From CAYNHQ01 sp964397255 (GTDB lineage: Bacteria; Bdellovibrionota_G; JALEGL01; DATDPG01): a DNA stretch of 64,000 bases. Each line of letters begins with the position of its first letter. Within the stretch, counting starts at the first letter, position 1. The translations under genes were made by a program, and so were the position numbers. The notes beneath the pieces were generated by a model. It ran no database searches. It saw only the letters and a program-made list of their open reading frames with translations, and was not told where the DNA came from. Shown here piece by piece: positions 8,335 to 18,237 of the stretch. The DNA lies in the NCBI GenBank assembly GCA_964397255.1, contig CAYNHQ010000002.1, positions 248,001 through 312,000 on the forward strand. Reading direction: 5' to 3'.

Positions 8335-11300
8335 ATGCCTGGACCGGAAACAAAACCCCCCCCGCGAGGGAGAGAATTCGACCTTCTGGAGCATCGCTAT
8401 CGTGACTCCGGAGAATGGGCGAAGCTCGCGGACCTATATAAGGAGTCATCGCATCAGATGGCCGATAAGCGCATGGCCGTACAGCGACTCCTGCAGGCGG
8501 GAGCCCTCTACCGCGACAAGGTTAAAAATGGAGATGGAGCCAAACGCTGTTTCGAACAATCGGTCACGATTCTCAATAACTTAGTTAACGCCACAGACAA
8601 CCGTCTCGCGCAATCAGATCTGCTTTGCGATTTGGCCAAAATTTACCTCGAGATCCTTCAAGATCGTGAACGAGCCATCGAAGCGTACGTGCGTGCCTTC
8701 GAACTCGATCCTCAGAAGACCCATTTGATGTCCGTTCTCGGCGACATCTATGCCCAACGGGAGGGGTGGTCCGATGTCGTCACTCGCTTCTCGACGGAAG
8801 CGAAGGGCGCCGCCAGTCCGGAAATGAAGGCGCAATACCTGGGCGAAGTGGCCGATGTCTACTCGTTTATTCTCAACGATCCTCAACGCGCCATCACCAC
8901 GTATCGGGAGATGCTCAAGCTCGATTCGAACAACCAAAAGGCGATTGAGGCGCTGGAAAGTCTTTTGGTGAAAGAGCGGAAATGGACCGAACTCGTCACA
9001 TTTTATGAAGATCTGAAATCCAAAACCAAAGATCGAGATGAAATTATTTCCCTCTGCACAAAGTTGGGAATGATTTTTAAAGACAAACTCCATGAACCGG
9101 TTCGGGCCATTGCCGTCTATGAAGAAATTATCGCGCGCCAACCCAATAACTTCCGAATTGCTTCCAAGTTGGAGGAACTGCGCGGAGACAAAGGCCTGTG
9201 GTCGAAAAATTTTGATGAAATCGAAGCGAAGCTTCGCACCGCAAAATCGGCGAATGATCGAGTGCCTCTGCTTGTTTCAGAAGCCGCTATTGCCGAAACT
9301 TATTTGGGAAAAGAACATCTGGCGAGTGAACGACTGGCGGAAGCGCTTCGATTTTCTCCGGCCAATCCTGAAGTGTTGCGACGTGCGGTCGACCTTTGGA
9401 AAAAGAACCAGAGCTGGGGCGAAATCGCGCGTGCCTACGAGGAAGCGGCGGAAAAAACCAACGACAACACCTTGCGGGTTCAAGCGCTTCGGGAGTTGGC
9501 TGAGATTTCATTTGATCGACTCAAAGATCCTACTCGTGCCATTGCCGCGTATGAAGCTCTCCTCCAGCATTCTCCAAACGATCCGGCCTCTCGACAGCAA
9601 TTGACGGCTCTATATGAGCAACAACGTCTCTGGGATCCCCTCGCTCAGTTGCTCGAAACTTCCGTTCATTCGGCCAAACCCTCGGAGCGAATGGCACTTT
9701 GGCTCCGACTCGCCAAATTACGCGAAGAGGAACTCGCGAATCTCGACAGCGCGACCGAGGCCTATGAAGAAATCCTAAAAGTAGACCCTCACCATCCTGA
9801 AGCCCTTGCCTCGCTTGAACGCCTCTATCCAAAGCAACGACGCTGGAAAGATTTGGTCTCCATATATGAACGCCGTGCCGAGCAATTGGCCAAGGCCGAG
9901 GAAAAAGGCGCCGTCTACCTCGCTCTTGCCAAAACGTTCGAAGAAAAGGTGGGAGATTTAAAGGGCGCTGCCGCCGCATACGAACGGGCCCTCCCCTTAG
10001 TGGAGGATTCGACAAAGATCGCATCGCGTGTCGAGCAGATTTATTTCAATGAAAAACTCTGGAAGGAATTGGCCGCCCTTTACGAGCGATTGATCCCGCG
10101 CGCAAAAACCCCGGAAGAGCAGGCGAAGCTCCTGTTTAAATCGGCGGAGCTGTACGAACAGAAGCTCGATCGCGTGGGAAGGGCAAAAGAATGTCTAGAC
10201 GCCATTCTCGAAAGAAACCCTTCCGACATACTTGCACTTCGAAGCCTGGAGCGAATGGCCGAGCGTGGAGAGAATTGGAAGGAACTGATTCAGATCTATC
10301 GCCGACAGACCGATATCACTTCGGATCCGGCGGAGAAATTGTCGATTTACCTCAAAGCGGGAGAGGTTTTTCTCTCACGGCTGCAAGATGAAAAACGAGC
10401 CGAAACTTGTTTTAGAAAAGTGGTGGAACTCGACAACACCAATCGCGTAGCCCTGAATTTTCTCGCCGATTTTTACCGAAGACAGGCTCTCCCCGAAGAG
10501 CTTTTGATGATTCTGGAGACGCAGGCTAGCGCTACAGCCGAACCAAAGCCCCTGTCCGAAATTTATGTGGAAATGGGAAAGGTCCTGGAGTCATCCCTCC
10601 ATAAAGAAATGGAAGCCATCCAACAGTACGAAAAGGCGCTCGAATTGGATCCGACCCTTCCCTCCGCCCGGCAGGCGCTTGCCCGGATTTATCAGTCAAA
10701 GAATCGCTGGGATGAGCTGATACGCACGTACATGGGGGAGCTCGAGCAAGAGCGGGACCGGATCCGGGGTGCGAATCTGGCGGCGACCATTGGACGCCTT
10801 TTCCAAAAGGAAATGGGAAACGCCGAACAGGCCATCGCTTATTTTCAGCGATCCCTCGATCTCAATTCCTCAAATTTGGAAGTCGTTGTTGATTTAACCC
10901 GCACATTGGAAAAAAGCGGGCGTGCCAAAGACAGCTTGCCCTATTATGAGCGAATCATTTCTCTGTCGGGCGAGCCCAGGGAATCCGCCCGCGCGGCCCT
11001 TCGAATCGGCGAGATTTATTTGGATGTTCTTCACGATCCTCATTCCGCCGCGAGCTGGTATGAAAGAGCGCTCACATACGATTCCGAATCAAAAGTCGCT
11101 CTTACGCGGCTCACCCAACTCTACGAATCGCTTCAAAACTGGAAAGGACTTCTCCACGTTTACGAGAAGATTCTCCCCACGCTTTCCGGCGGCGAAGCCT
11201 CGAAACTCCATTACCGCGTCGGAGACTTATTTGAACATCGTCTCGGGGCAACCGATCGTGCGCTCGTCTCGTACCAGATTGCGAGCGAACTCGACTCCAA

Positions 11301-14300
11301 ATTCATCGAGCCCATTTCCGCCATGCGGCGACTGCTCAAGGCCGAAGAAAATTGGGGAGAATATTTAAAGCTGACCCAAGCGGAATCCGAGTTAGTGGCC
11401 GAACCGGAGAAGCGGGCGGCACTCCTATATGAGTCGGGGATTCTTTGGCGGGAACGATTCCTTCAAAATGAACGAGCCATCCGGTCATTCCAAGATGTTC
11501 TCGCCCTGGCTCCCAACGATGGCGCGGCGCTCGAGCAACTTTCGGAATTGTATGAAATCCAAAACAACCTCCCTGCCCTTCAGGATGCCACGGAAAGAGC
11601 GCTCGGCCGCGTAAAAGACCCCGCGCGACGAACAAATCTTCTCCTGCGTCTCGGAAAGTTTCATCTCCTTACGAAAAAGGATCCGGCTACGGCCGCTCCG
11701 CTCTATCGTGAAATCCTCGCCCTCGATCCGAAACATAAGGAAGCCATTTCCGCCCTCGTGGAGATCACGAAGCTACTGGGCGATTGGAAAGTTCACTTAA
11801 GTACCCTGCAAATGCAGCTCGAGATCGAGACCACGAAAGAGGGCAAGACCGATGTCCTGTTCCAGATGGCAGAAGCTTGGAAGGGCCCCCTTCGATCGAA
11901 TGACAATGCCGTAGAGACCCTTCACGCCCTTCTTCGTCTCGACCCATCCAACCATCGAGCTCTTTTGGCACTGGGCGAAACCGTTTCACAACCGAACGAG
12001 TGGCACAAAATTTCTCGCCCGATTTTGGAAGGCCTAAAGGAGAAGAAATCACTCAACCATTATGTCTCGGCGGCTCTCTCGATTGCGTCGATTGACCATG
12101 AGCGTTTCAAACGAACGGATTCCGCCATCGTTGTCCTTCGGGAAGCGATGGAAAAGACGGGAGATCGTGAAGACCTCCTCGATCGGTTAATCGCGCTGTA
12201 CGAAGCGTCCGGTGAAGCTGTGGCAATGGCCGATGCGGCCATGCGCCGAGCACAACTTCTAAAAGTTCCGGCGGAGAGGGCGAAGGCCCTCGTTCGAGTG
12301 GCGGAAATGTGGTCGGAATCGCTCGACAACCCCCGACAAGCCATCAGCGCCTTGGGCGAAGCGCGAAAGTTGGAGCCCGAAAATCCGTTGATGATTGATC
12401 GCTTGATTGCTCTTTATCTTCGGACGGGAGATTGGAAAAAGGCCGACAAACTGATTTCTGAAACACTCGAGGGGGACCCCCTGACGTCCACTCGAGCCCA
12501 GGATCTTGCATTTCAGCGGGCCACACTTTTGGCCGAACGGCTCAAGCAACCGGATCAAGCTATTTCTATCTTGGAAGAGATCATCCCAAAATCCAGCGAT
12601 CCCAAGCCCGCTTTAGAGTTGGCTGCGCGCCTGTACGAGGCAAAAGATGATTGGGAAAATGTCGTTACTTGCATGGCGAGATTGGCGGAACAAACCCATG
12701 GGGGCGACACGGTGGAGCTGCGTCGGTCGCTCGCCGACATCTACGAACATCGGCTTCACGATCTAAATGCGGCGGTAAAACAATTCGAATTAATCCTCCG
12801 TGCCGTCCCGCGAGATCGGGCTTCTTTAGCGGGCCTCGAGCGGCTTCACGAGGAGAAAAAAGACTATGCGGCGCTCGCCTCTGTTCTCCAGCAACAAATC
12901 ACGCTTACGCGAGATGCGGCCGATGCCGCCAGAATTTATCGCAAACTGGGGGACGTGTGGGCCCGAGGAATGAAAGACACGGACCGTTCTCTCGGATTCC
13001 TGGAACGCTCTCTCGAGCACGACCCGTCCCAAACCGAAATCCTCACACGGTTGATTGAACAATATCGAAAATTAAAGCGACCTCTTGAGTTAGCGGAGGC
13101 GCTCCGGAAACAAGCGAAGCTGGTGGGACCCGATAAAGCAATTCCCATTTATGAAGAGTTGGCCGATCTCTGGAGAAGCACACTCGCCAATCCGATCCAG
13201 GCGCAGGAATATCTCGAAACCATTCTCAAAATGAACCCGACGTATCGGCCGGCGTTGCTCAAGCTGGCGGATATCCATCTTCAAAACGAGAATTACCGGG
13301 CGCATGGTTGGACCCTAGGACAGCTCGCCGAAACCGCCAAAACCCCCGCGGAAAAGGTCGAAGCATGGCTGGCCCTGGCGGAACTCCAACAAAATCGGCT
13401 GAATTCGCGGCATGATGCGATGGAGACATATCGCCGGGTCCTCAAGCTGGATCCCAAACAGTCCAAAGCACTGGACCGGTTGCGGGACCTCTTTGGAAAA
13501 GACGAACGCTGGAAGGATCTCGCGGAAGTTTTGAAAACGCTGTCAAAAGAAGTGGATCCGAGAGCCTCGGCCACTATTTTGCGCCAACTCGCAATGATTG
13601 AAGTGGATCGACTCAAACAGCCGGAGCGGGCCATGGCCACATTGACCCAGCTTCGGAAATTCGATCCGGAAAATGTCGATGTTCTCCACCAACTTCAACA
13701 GCTCTTCGAGCAATACGGCAAATTTTCGGACCTTGCCGGACTTTTCGAAGAGGAACTCCGTGGCAAGGTTTTAGAGGAAAGGCGATTGGAGCTGCTTAAA
13801 AGGCTTGGATCCCTCTACGATGAACGACTCAAGAACCCCACCCGAGCGATCGAATGTTATGAAGAGCGACTCGGACTCGTCGCATCCGATATGGAGACCC
13901 TCTCCCGCCTGGAATCGCTTTACCGTCGGCAGGGACGTGAAGAAGATGCCGCGCGAGCACTGGAACAAAAAGCGGCTCAACTTCCGCCTGGCGATGAACG
14001 AACCGCCATTTTGGAATCTCTGGCGGACCGCTATTGGACGAAGGGAGAAAGGGGAAAGGATGCCCTTCGTTGTTATCGATTACTGGCGCAAGACCCTGCG
14101 CAAAAGAGGCGGGCCTTTGAGCGAATTGCCGGAATTGAAGAAAGATTGGGTCTGTTTAGTGAATTGATCATCACACTTCGATCGCTCATTGCTGAGATTC
14201 CCGAACCACGGGAACAAACCATTCGCCTCTTGCAGCTCGGCCGCGTTCACTATGAAAAACTGAATGATCCCAAAACGGCGGAGAAAATTTTCTTTGAAGC

Positions 14301-16638
14301 CCGAAAACTTCAGCCGCATCAACCCGAAATTGTCGATACCCTGAGTGAATTTTATCGATCGACGAAACACTGGCAAAAGGCAGCCACATTGTTGGGAGAG
14401 GAAGTTCAGGCGACCAAAGACATTCACCGACGCGCCCCCCTCCTTCGTGAATTGGCCGATTTGTGGCGGGGGCCGCTGAAAGATCCGGCAAAGGCGGTCG
14501 CTCTCTATGAAGAGCTGGTCCGAATCGCACCTCACGAAATGGATGCGGTTTCGATTTTGGCGGAGCTTTACTTTGAGCGAAAAGCTTTTAAGGAAGCAGC
14601 TCCCCTGCATGAGCGGCTTGTAAAGGTCGCCGCTCTTCGCAAGGATCCCCCTCGGGCCTCGCGCCTTTTTTATCAAATGGGAACGATCGCCCGTGAGCTG
14701 GGGAAAAATGATGAAGCCATTCTTCACCTCAATCAGGCCCTCCTCTACGATCCCACACATGCGGAAAGCGTGCGGGGATTGGCCGAACTTTTTTACGACC
14801 TGAAGCAGTGGGACAACGCCATTCGCATGCTTCGACGGGCGATTGAGCTCGGCCGCGCCGAAGATCGCGCCTACATCGACAAGAACTATTACCTCCTCAT
14901 TCAAACTCTGGATCGTTTGGGTCGGGAGGATGAAGCCATCAAAATATACGAGGAGGCTCACTCGCTTCTCGAAAAGCACCTGGGAATTACCAAGTTGGCG
15001 GCCGATCTTTACCGACGAGCCCAAAAATGGACTCAAGCTCGTGCAACTTACTTGCGAGTTTTAGAACTTTCTAAGACGAATTCAGACCGACATGACGCCC
15101 TTTTCGCCCTTGCTGAAATTGCCTTTCAGCATTTCAACGATATACAGGCCGCGCGCGAAGGCCTCACTTCGCTTTTGCGGGATGATCCCAATCATAAGAG
15201 GGCTCTCGAACTCTTTGTCTCCGTATGTGAAAAAGAAAAGGAGTGGCCGGCCGCTTTGAGCTCGATCGAACAACTGACTCAGCTGGAACAAGATCCGGAA
15301 AAACTTTCGCAGCTTTGGCTCCGCCTCGGACGAATTCACGATCGAGAAACAGGGGATCTTCGCAAAGCTCGCGAGTCTTATCTTCGATCCATCGAAGTCG
15401 GAACCGGAGATTCCAGCGCGATGGAAGCCCTGCAGGGATTTTGTAAGACGGAATCGGACTGGCGTGAGCTCTCACAGCTGTACGAACGTAAATCGCAAAC
15501 CCTTCAGGACTCGGGAAAACGAAAACAAGCGGCCAATTTCAAACTCGCTTTGGGATACCTTTATCGGCAGCACCTTCGCGACGATCAGCGGGCCATTCAA
15601 GCGTTCCGCGCGGCTGTCACACTCGATCCATCCGCCGAAGCGATGTTGGCTCTGGGGCGAGTGCTGGCTCTCAATCCCGCGACGCGAGACGAGGCGATTC
15701 GAATTTTCGGGCAGTTGACGGCCGGCGCCTCCCAAAAACTTTCACTTCTTAAAGAGATTGTCGATTTCTACACCTCGGTCGGAAAGAAGGACCGGGCCCT
15801 TGTGGCTTCGACGATATTACAGTTTAGAACTACTCGCACGAGTGACCCAATTACTGATGTAAAGCATTCTCCCCTCCTGCCGGAAAATACCGTTCTGGAT
15901 CTTTCCTCCCTCTATGACCTCCTTCCGGAGAGCTGTCGTTCGCCTTGGGGAGAAGCCATTTCCGAAATTAATCTTTCACTCATCCCCTTATTGACGTCGG
16001 GACAACGATCGGCCGCGATGTTAAGCGCAACGGATGTCGTCCCCAATCAGACAACGGAAGCGGTGGCGGAATATTCCAAGCGGCTGGGCCTGGATGGAAA
16101 GAAAATTTCTGTTTACTACAGCGCCGCGGTCAATGACATCGGTTTGGAATTAACCTCTCCGCCCTCGGTGGGCGTGGGTCCCGGACTTTACAAGCTCGAT
16201 AAATCGATTCAGCGTTTCTTTATTGCGTTCCACCTGGCGCGCCTTCGCCTCGGAAGCTTACTCCTGTCACGAATGTCCTCCACTGCGTCGGGAGAGCTGC
16301 TCGAGGCGCTTCGAGCAACGGGCGAAGAAAAGCGACCCGCAAAGGAATCGGTCGCCGCGCTCGTCGCCACACTGCAAAAAGGACTTTCACGCAAGGATGT
16401 AAAGACGTTAAGCAATCTTTTCTCGGCCTCCGTCACCCGCCCGCCATTGACACCAGCCGCCGACCAGTTGGGCCAAGATCTGGAACGAGCGGCCATCCGT
16501 CTGGCTTATTTTCTCTTCGACGATCTCGCATCGGCTCTCCGGGCTGTGTCATTAATGGGTGAGGCGGAGCGGGAGGACTTTATCGCTTTTCTCCTTTCAC
16601 CGAATCATTTGGATTGGCGCGAGCGTCGGCTAAAGTAG
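8335..16638 (+). CDS. Giant TPR scaffold protein (2767 aa)
   Basis: The largest gene in the window. There is no signal peptide, so it is presumably cytoplasmic. Residues about 15-2500 are degenerate TPR-like helical pairs of a long type, often reading AIxxYEExLxxxPxxxxALxxLxxLYExxxxWxxLxxxYE; examples are AIAAYEALLQHSPNDP and ATEAYEEILKVDPHHP. From about 2520 on the protein is different: a helical region (VLDLSSLYDLLPESC, then LYKLDKSIQRFFIAFHLARL), possibly a distinct C-terminal domain. The stop is followed after 4 bp by the GTG of the FHA/AgmX-PglI gene, so the two form an operon. In M. xanthus the giant TPR protein GltI/AgmK is encoded close to proteins with this same C-terminal domain. 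I infer a Glt-type scaffold role. No Shine-Dalgarno is evident. Confidence 0.9.
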   Translation: MPGPETKPPPRGREFDLLEHRYRDSGEWAKLADLYKESSHQMADKRMAVQRLLQAGALYRDKVKNGDGAKRCFEQSVTILNNLVNATDNRLAQSDLLCDLAKIYLEILQDRERAIEAYVRAFELDPQKTHLMSVLGDIYAQREGWSDVVTRFSTEAKGAASPEMKAQYLGEVADVYSFILNDPQRAITTYREMLKLDSNNQKAIEALESLLVKERKWTELVTFYEDLKSKTKDRDEIISLCTKLGMIFKDKLHEPVRAIAVYEEIIARQPNNFRIASKLEELRGDKGLWSKNFDEIEAKLRTAKSANDRVPLLVSEAAIAETYLGKEHLASERLAEALRFSPANPEVLRRAVDLWKKNQSWGEIARAYEEAAEKTNDNTLRVQALRELAEISFDRLKDPTRAIAAYEALLQHSPNDPASRQQLTALYEQQRLWDPLAQLLETSVHSAKPSERMALWLRLAKLREEELANLDSATEAYEEILKVDPHHPEALASLERLYPKQRRWKDLVSIYERRAEQLAKAEEKGAVYLALAKTFEEKVGDLKGAAAAYERALPLVEDSTKIASRVEQIYFNEKLWKELAALYERLIPRAKTPEEQAKLLFKSAELYEQKLDRVGRAKECLDAILERNPSDILALRSLERMAERGENWKELIQIYRRQTDITSDPAEKLSIYLKAGEVFLSRLQDEKRAETCFRKVVELDNTNRVALNFLADFYRRQALPEELLMILETQASATAEPKPLSEIYVEMGKVLESSLHKEMEAIQQYEKALELDPTLPSARQALARIYQSKNRWDELIRTYMGELEQERDRIRGANLAATIGRLFQKEMGNAEQAIAYFQRSLDLNSSNLEVVVDLTRTLEKSGRAKDSLPYYERIISLSGEPRESARAALRIGEIYLDVLHDPHSAASWYERALTYDSESKVALTRLTQLYESLQNWKGLLHVYEKILPTLSGGEASKLHYRVGDLFEHRLGATDRALVSYQIASELDSKFIEPISAMRRLLKAEENWGEYLKLTQAESELVAEPEKRAALLYESGILWRERFLQNERAIRSFQDVLALAPNDGAALEQLSELYEIQNNLPALQDATERALGRVKDPARRTNLLLRLGKFHLLTKKDPATAAPLYREILALDPKHKEAISALVEITKLLGDWKVHLSTLQMQLEIETTKEGKTDVLFQMAEAWKGPLRSNDNAVETLHALLRLDPSNHRALLALGETVSQPNEWHKISRPILEGLKEKKSLNHYVSAALSIASIDHERFKRTDSAIVVLREAMEKTGDREDLLDRLIALYEASGEAVAMADAAMRRAQLLKVPAERAKALVRVAEMWSESLDNPRQAISALGEARKLEPENPLMIDRLIALYLRTGDWKKADKLISETLEGDPLTSTRAQDLAFQRATLLAERLKQPDQAISILEEIIPKSSDPKPALELAARLYEAKDDWENVVTCMARLAEQTHGGDTVELRRSLADIYEHRLHDLNAAVKQFELILRAVPRDRASLAGLERLHEEKKDYAALASVLQQQITLTRDAADAARIYRKLGDVWARGMKDTDRSLGFLERSLEHDPSQTEILTRLIEQYRKLKRPLELAEALRKQAKLVGPDKAIPIYEELADLWRSTLANPIQAQEYLETILKMNPTYRPALLKLADIHLQNENYRAHGWTLGQLAETAKTPAEKVEAWLALAELQQNRLNSRHDAMETYRRVLKLDPKQSKALDRLRDLFGKDERWKDLAEVLKTLSKEVDPRASATILRQLAMIEVDRLKQPERAMATLTQLRKFDPENVDVLHQLQQLFEQYGKFSDLAGLFEEELRGKVLEERRLELLKRLGSLYDERLKNPTRAIECYEERLGLVASDMETLSRLESLYRRQGREEDAARALEQKAAQLPPGDERTAILESLADRYWTKGERGKDALRCYRLLAQDPAQKRRAFERIAGIEERLGLFSELIITLRSLIAEIPEPREQTIRLLQLGRVHYEKLNDPKTAEKIFFEARKLQPHQPEIVDTLSEFYRSTKHWQKAATLLGEEVQATKDIHRRAPLLRELADLWRGPLKDPAKAVALYEELVRIAPHEMDAVSILAELYFERKAFKEAAPLHERLVKVAALRKDPPRASRLFYQMGTIARELGKNDEAILHLNQALLYDPTHAESVRGLAELFYDLKQWDNAIRMLRRAIELGRAEDRAYIDKNYYLLIQTLDRLGREDEAIKIYEEAHSLLEKHLGITKLAADLYRRAQKWTQARATYLRVLELSKTNSDRHDALFALAEIAFQHFNDIQAAREGLTSLLRDDPNHKRALELFVSVCEKEKEWPAALSSIEQLTQLEQDPEKLSQLWLRLGRIHDRETGDLRKARESYLRSIEVGTGDSSAMEALQGFCKTESDWRELSQLYERKSQTLQDSGKRKQAANFKLALGYLYRQHLRDDQRAIQAFRAAVTLDPSAEAMLALGRVLALNPATRDEAIRIFGQLTAGASQKLSLLKEIVDFYTSVGKKDRALVASTILQFRTTRTSDPITDVKHSPLLPENTVLDLSSLYDLLPESCRSPWGEAISEINLSLIPLLTSGQRSAAMLSATDVVPNQTTEAVAEYSKRLGLDGKKISVYYSAAVNDIGLELTSPPSVGVGPGLYKLDKSIQRFFIAFHLARLRLGSLLLSRMSSTASGELLEALRATGEEKRPAKESVAALVATLQKGLSRKDVKTLSNLFSASVTRPPLTPAADQLGQDLERAAIRLAYFLFDDLASALRAVSLMGEAEREDFIAFLLSPNHLDWRERRLK

Positions 16639-16642
16639 CTGA

Positions 16643-18136
16643 GTGAGCCGAGTCATCCCCGCTTTTCAGCTTTATTTCGACCAAGAGTTTGTGGCCGATG
16701 TACCCATCAATACGACCCCATTTTTGATCGGAAGAAAGACCGGTTGCCACCTTCGCCTGCTTGATACATCCGTGAGCCGTGAACACTGCCGGATTACTGT
16801 AGGAGAAAAGGGCGAGATTACCGTCGAGGATCTCGCCAGCACTAACGGGACACTCGTAAATAATGAACGGGTGGTGAAATATGCCCTTCAGCCTTCCGAC
16901 ATCACCACTTTAGGACGCTGTACACTCATTTTTCATGATTTGGATCCCGGACGATACGAAGCGGGGGGGGAAAAAATTTGGTCGAGACTAATCGGGCGTA
17001 GCAGACATGTGAAATACACGGGGCCAATCGGGAAATATGTTCTGCCCCTTGAAAACAGTGTGACTCAATTCGATGCGATTTCATATGCGATGGTTCGGGA
17101 TCAACAGCATGGAGAGGAAGCGGAAAAAAAGAGCCGCGCCTACCTGAAACGAATTCCGCGCCTCCAAGTGGTGGCGGAAGGAGGAGCTCTCAAAGAGGAA
17201 GTTACAAAATTCAACGTTTCACAAAATATCTTCGCTGGAATAGATGATCGAACGTTAAAGGCGGTCGATCGCTCCAAAGAAGTGTTTACGCAACCGAAGG
17301 TGCGAAAGCCCTTTTTTAAACTCCCCTGGAAGATTGTGGAGCGCGTGATTGCCCCTCTCCTTCTGGCCGTCACGATGATCATCGTCGGGTTTTACGTGCT
17401 TCGATTCCATATCGACACACAATTGGAAATTGCGGAGAAGCATTGGGACCAACGCCTGGCGAAAATCGGCGAAAAACTTCAACAGGGCGACGAGAGTTTT
17501 CTTGCTCTTACGAACGCCCCGGCACCCGCCACTCTCTCACGACCTTCCTCGAAACCGATTTCCATCGATGAAGTCTGGAAACAAATTGATTCCCGATTTG
17601 ATTTGAGAAACTACCTTCTCTTCGGAATTCTTGATGAGGTCCTGACCTCAAAGGACATCCAGTGGTCGATCGATGAAGCGATGAAAAACCTTTCACGTGC
17701 CAAAAGCGTTACAAGCCGCCTTCCTTCCGTGAAAAGTGTCCGAATCGTTTTGAACACCGAGGCGGTTCCCTTTCAAATGGCGGGACTGGGGGAGGGTCGA
17801 ATTCTCATGTTCACGGACGAAGAACGAACCGTTTCTATGACCGACGCCTACAATCAATATCGCGCAGGCCTGACCCCTCGAATGGCCTCGGTCTCTTCCT
17901 GTGCCGGCAGCCGAAGTTCATTTGCGCCGGGGAAAGTGGTCCTGGCGTTTACGATTCAAAACAATGGAGTTCCAACATCCATATTCGTCAACGAGGATCG
18001 ATCGAGTAAGGAGCCGGCCCTTTGGAATTGTGTGCGAAAAACGCTGGGAGAGCTTCATCTCCCTCCCCCTCCGGGAGGAAGGTTATCTATTGTATATACC
18101 TTCCGCTTTGGGCCTGCGGCTCGGGTGACGTTTTAG
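16643..18136 (+). CDS. FHA domain membrane protein with AgmX/PglI (TonB-like) C-terminus
   Basis: A 497-residue protein starting at GTG, 4 bp after the giant TPR gene. Residues about 5-100 form an FHA phosphothreonine-binding domain: LIGRKTGCHLRLLD, SREHC with Ser45/Arg46/His48, and STNGT with Asn68. A linker follows, then one transmembrane segment at about 233-253 (IAPLLLAVTMIIVGFYVL) and a periplasmic part. The last ~75 residues (SSCAGS, VVLAFTIQNNGVPTSIFV, CVRKTLGELHLPPPPGG) match the AgmX/PglI C-terminal type, a TonB-C-like fold. Expected topology is cytoplasmic FHA, inner-membrane anchor, periplasmic arm. In M. xanthus, PglI/GltG and AgmX/GltJ link an inner-membrane motor to periplasmic partners. 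The FHA head suggests control by a Ser/Thr kinase, such as the one encoded at 60991-63126. Confidence 0.85.
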   Translation: MSRVIPAFQLYFDQEFVADVPINTTPFLIGRKTGCHLRLLDTSVSREHCRITVGEKGEITVEDLASTNGTLVNNERVVKYALQPSDITTLGRCTLIFHDLDPGRYEAGGEKIWSRLIGRSRHVKYTGPIGKYVLPLENSVTQFDAISYAMVRDQQHGEEAEKKSRAYLKRIPRLQVVAEGGALKEEVTKFNVSQNIFAGIDDRTLKAVDRSKEVFTQPKVRKPFFKLPWKIVERVIAPLLLAVTMIIVGFYVLRFHIDTQLEIAEKHWDQRLAKIGEKLQQGDESFLALTNAPAPATLSRPSSKPISIDEVWKQIDSRFDLRNYLLFGILDEVLTSKDIQWSIDEAMKNLSRAKSVTSRLPSVKSVRIVLNTEAVPFQMAGLGEGRILMFTDEERTVSMTDAYNQYRAGLTPRMASVSSCAGSRSSFAPGKVVLAFTIQNNGVPTSIFVNEDRSSKEPALWNCVRKTLGELHLPPPPGGRLSIVYTFRFGPAARVTF

Positions 18137-18189
18137 GGCACTTTTATCCCGATTCTGCACTTCTTTATTGACCGGATCAGCCATTGGTA

Positions 18190-18222
18190 TAGAGGGGGGC
18201 CGCAGTTAAATAACCCCCTCTA
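18190..18222 (+). terminator. Hairpin between FHA gene and next gene; probable terminator
   Basis: A perfect 9-bp inverted repeat, TAGAGGGGG (18190-18198) and CCCCCTCTA (18214-18222), encloses a 15-nt loop and is followed by TTTTAAGG. It lies 15 nt before the ATG at 18238 and ahead of its Shine-Dalgarno AAGGAG. It could terminate transcription from the TPR-FHA operon or act as a 5'-leader hairpin for the next gene. Confidence 0.55.
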
Positions 18223-18237
18223 TTTTAAGGAGAAGAT

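Noticed and set aside
14080..15036. A 318-codon minus-strand open frame inside the giant TPR gene, and similar long antisense frames over the exported TPR gene (for example 5169-5861 plus).
   Set aside because: They lie fully antisense to clear TPR genes, show no domain and arise from the codon pattern of the sense strand.
4236..16638. Tandem DNA repeats or a CRISPR-like array in the TPR genes.
   Set aside because: The periodicity is at protein level (about 34 residues or longer); the DNA copies are diverged and no identical repeats with unique spacers exist.
18168..18193. TTGACC followed by TATAGA as a promoter for the DUF5666-like gene.
   Set aside because: The spacer is only 14 bp and the second element falls into the hairpin stem at 18190.
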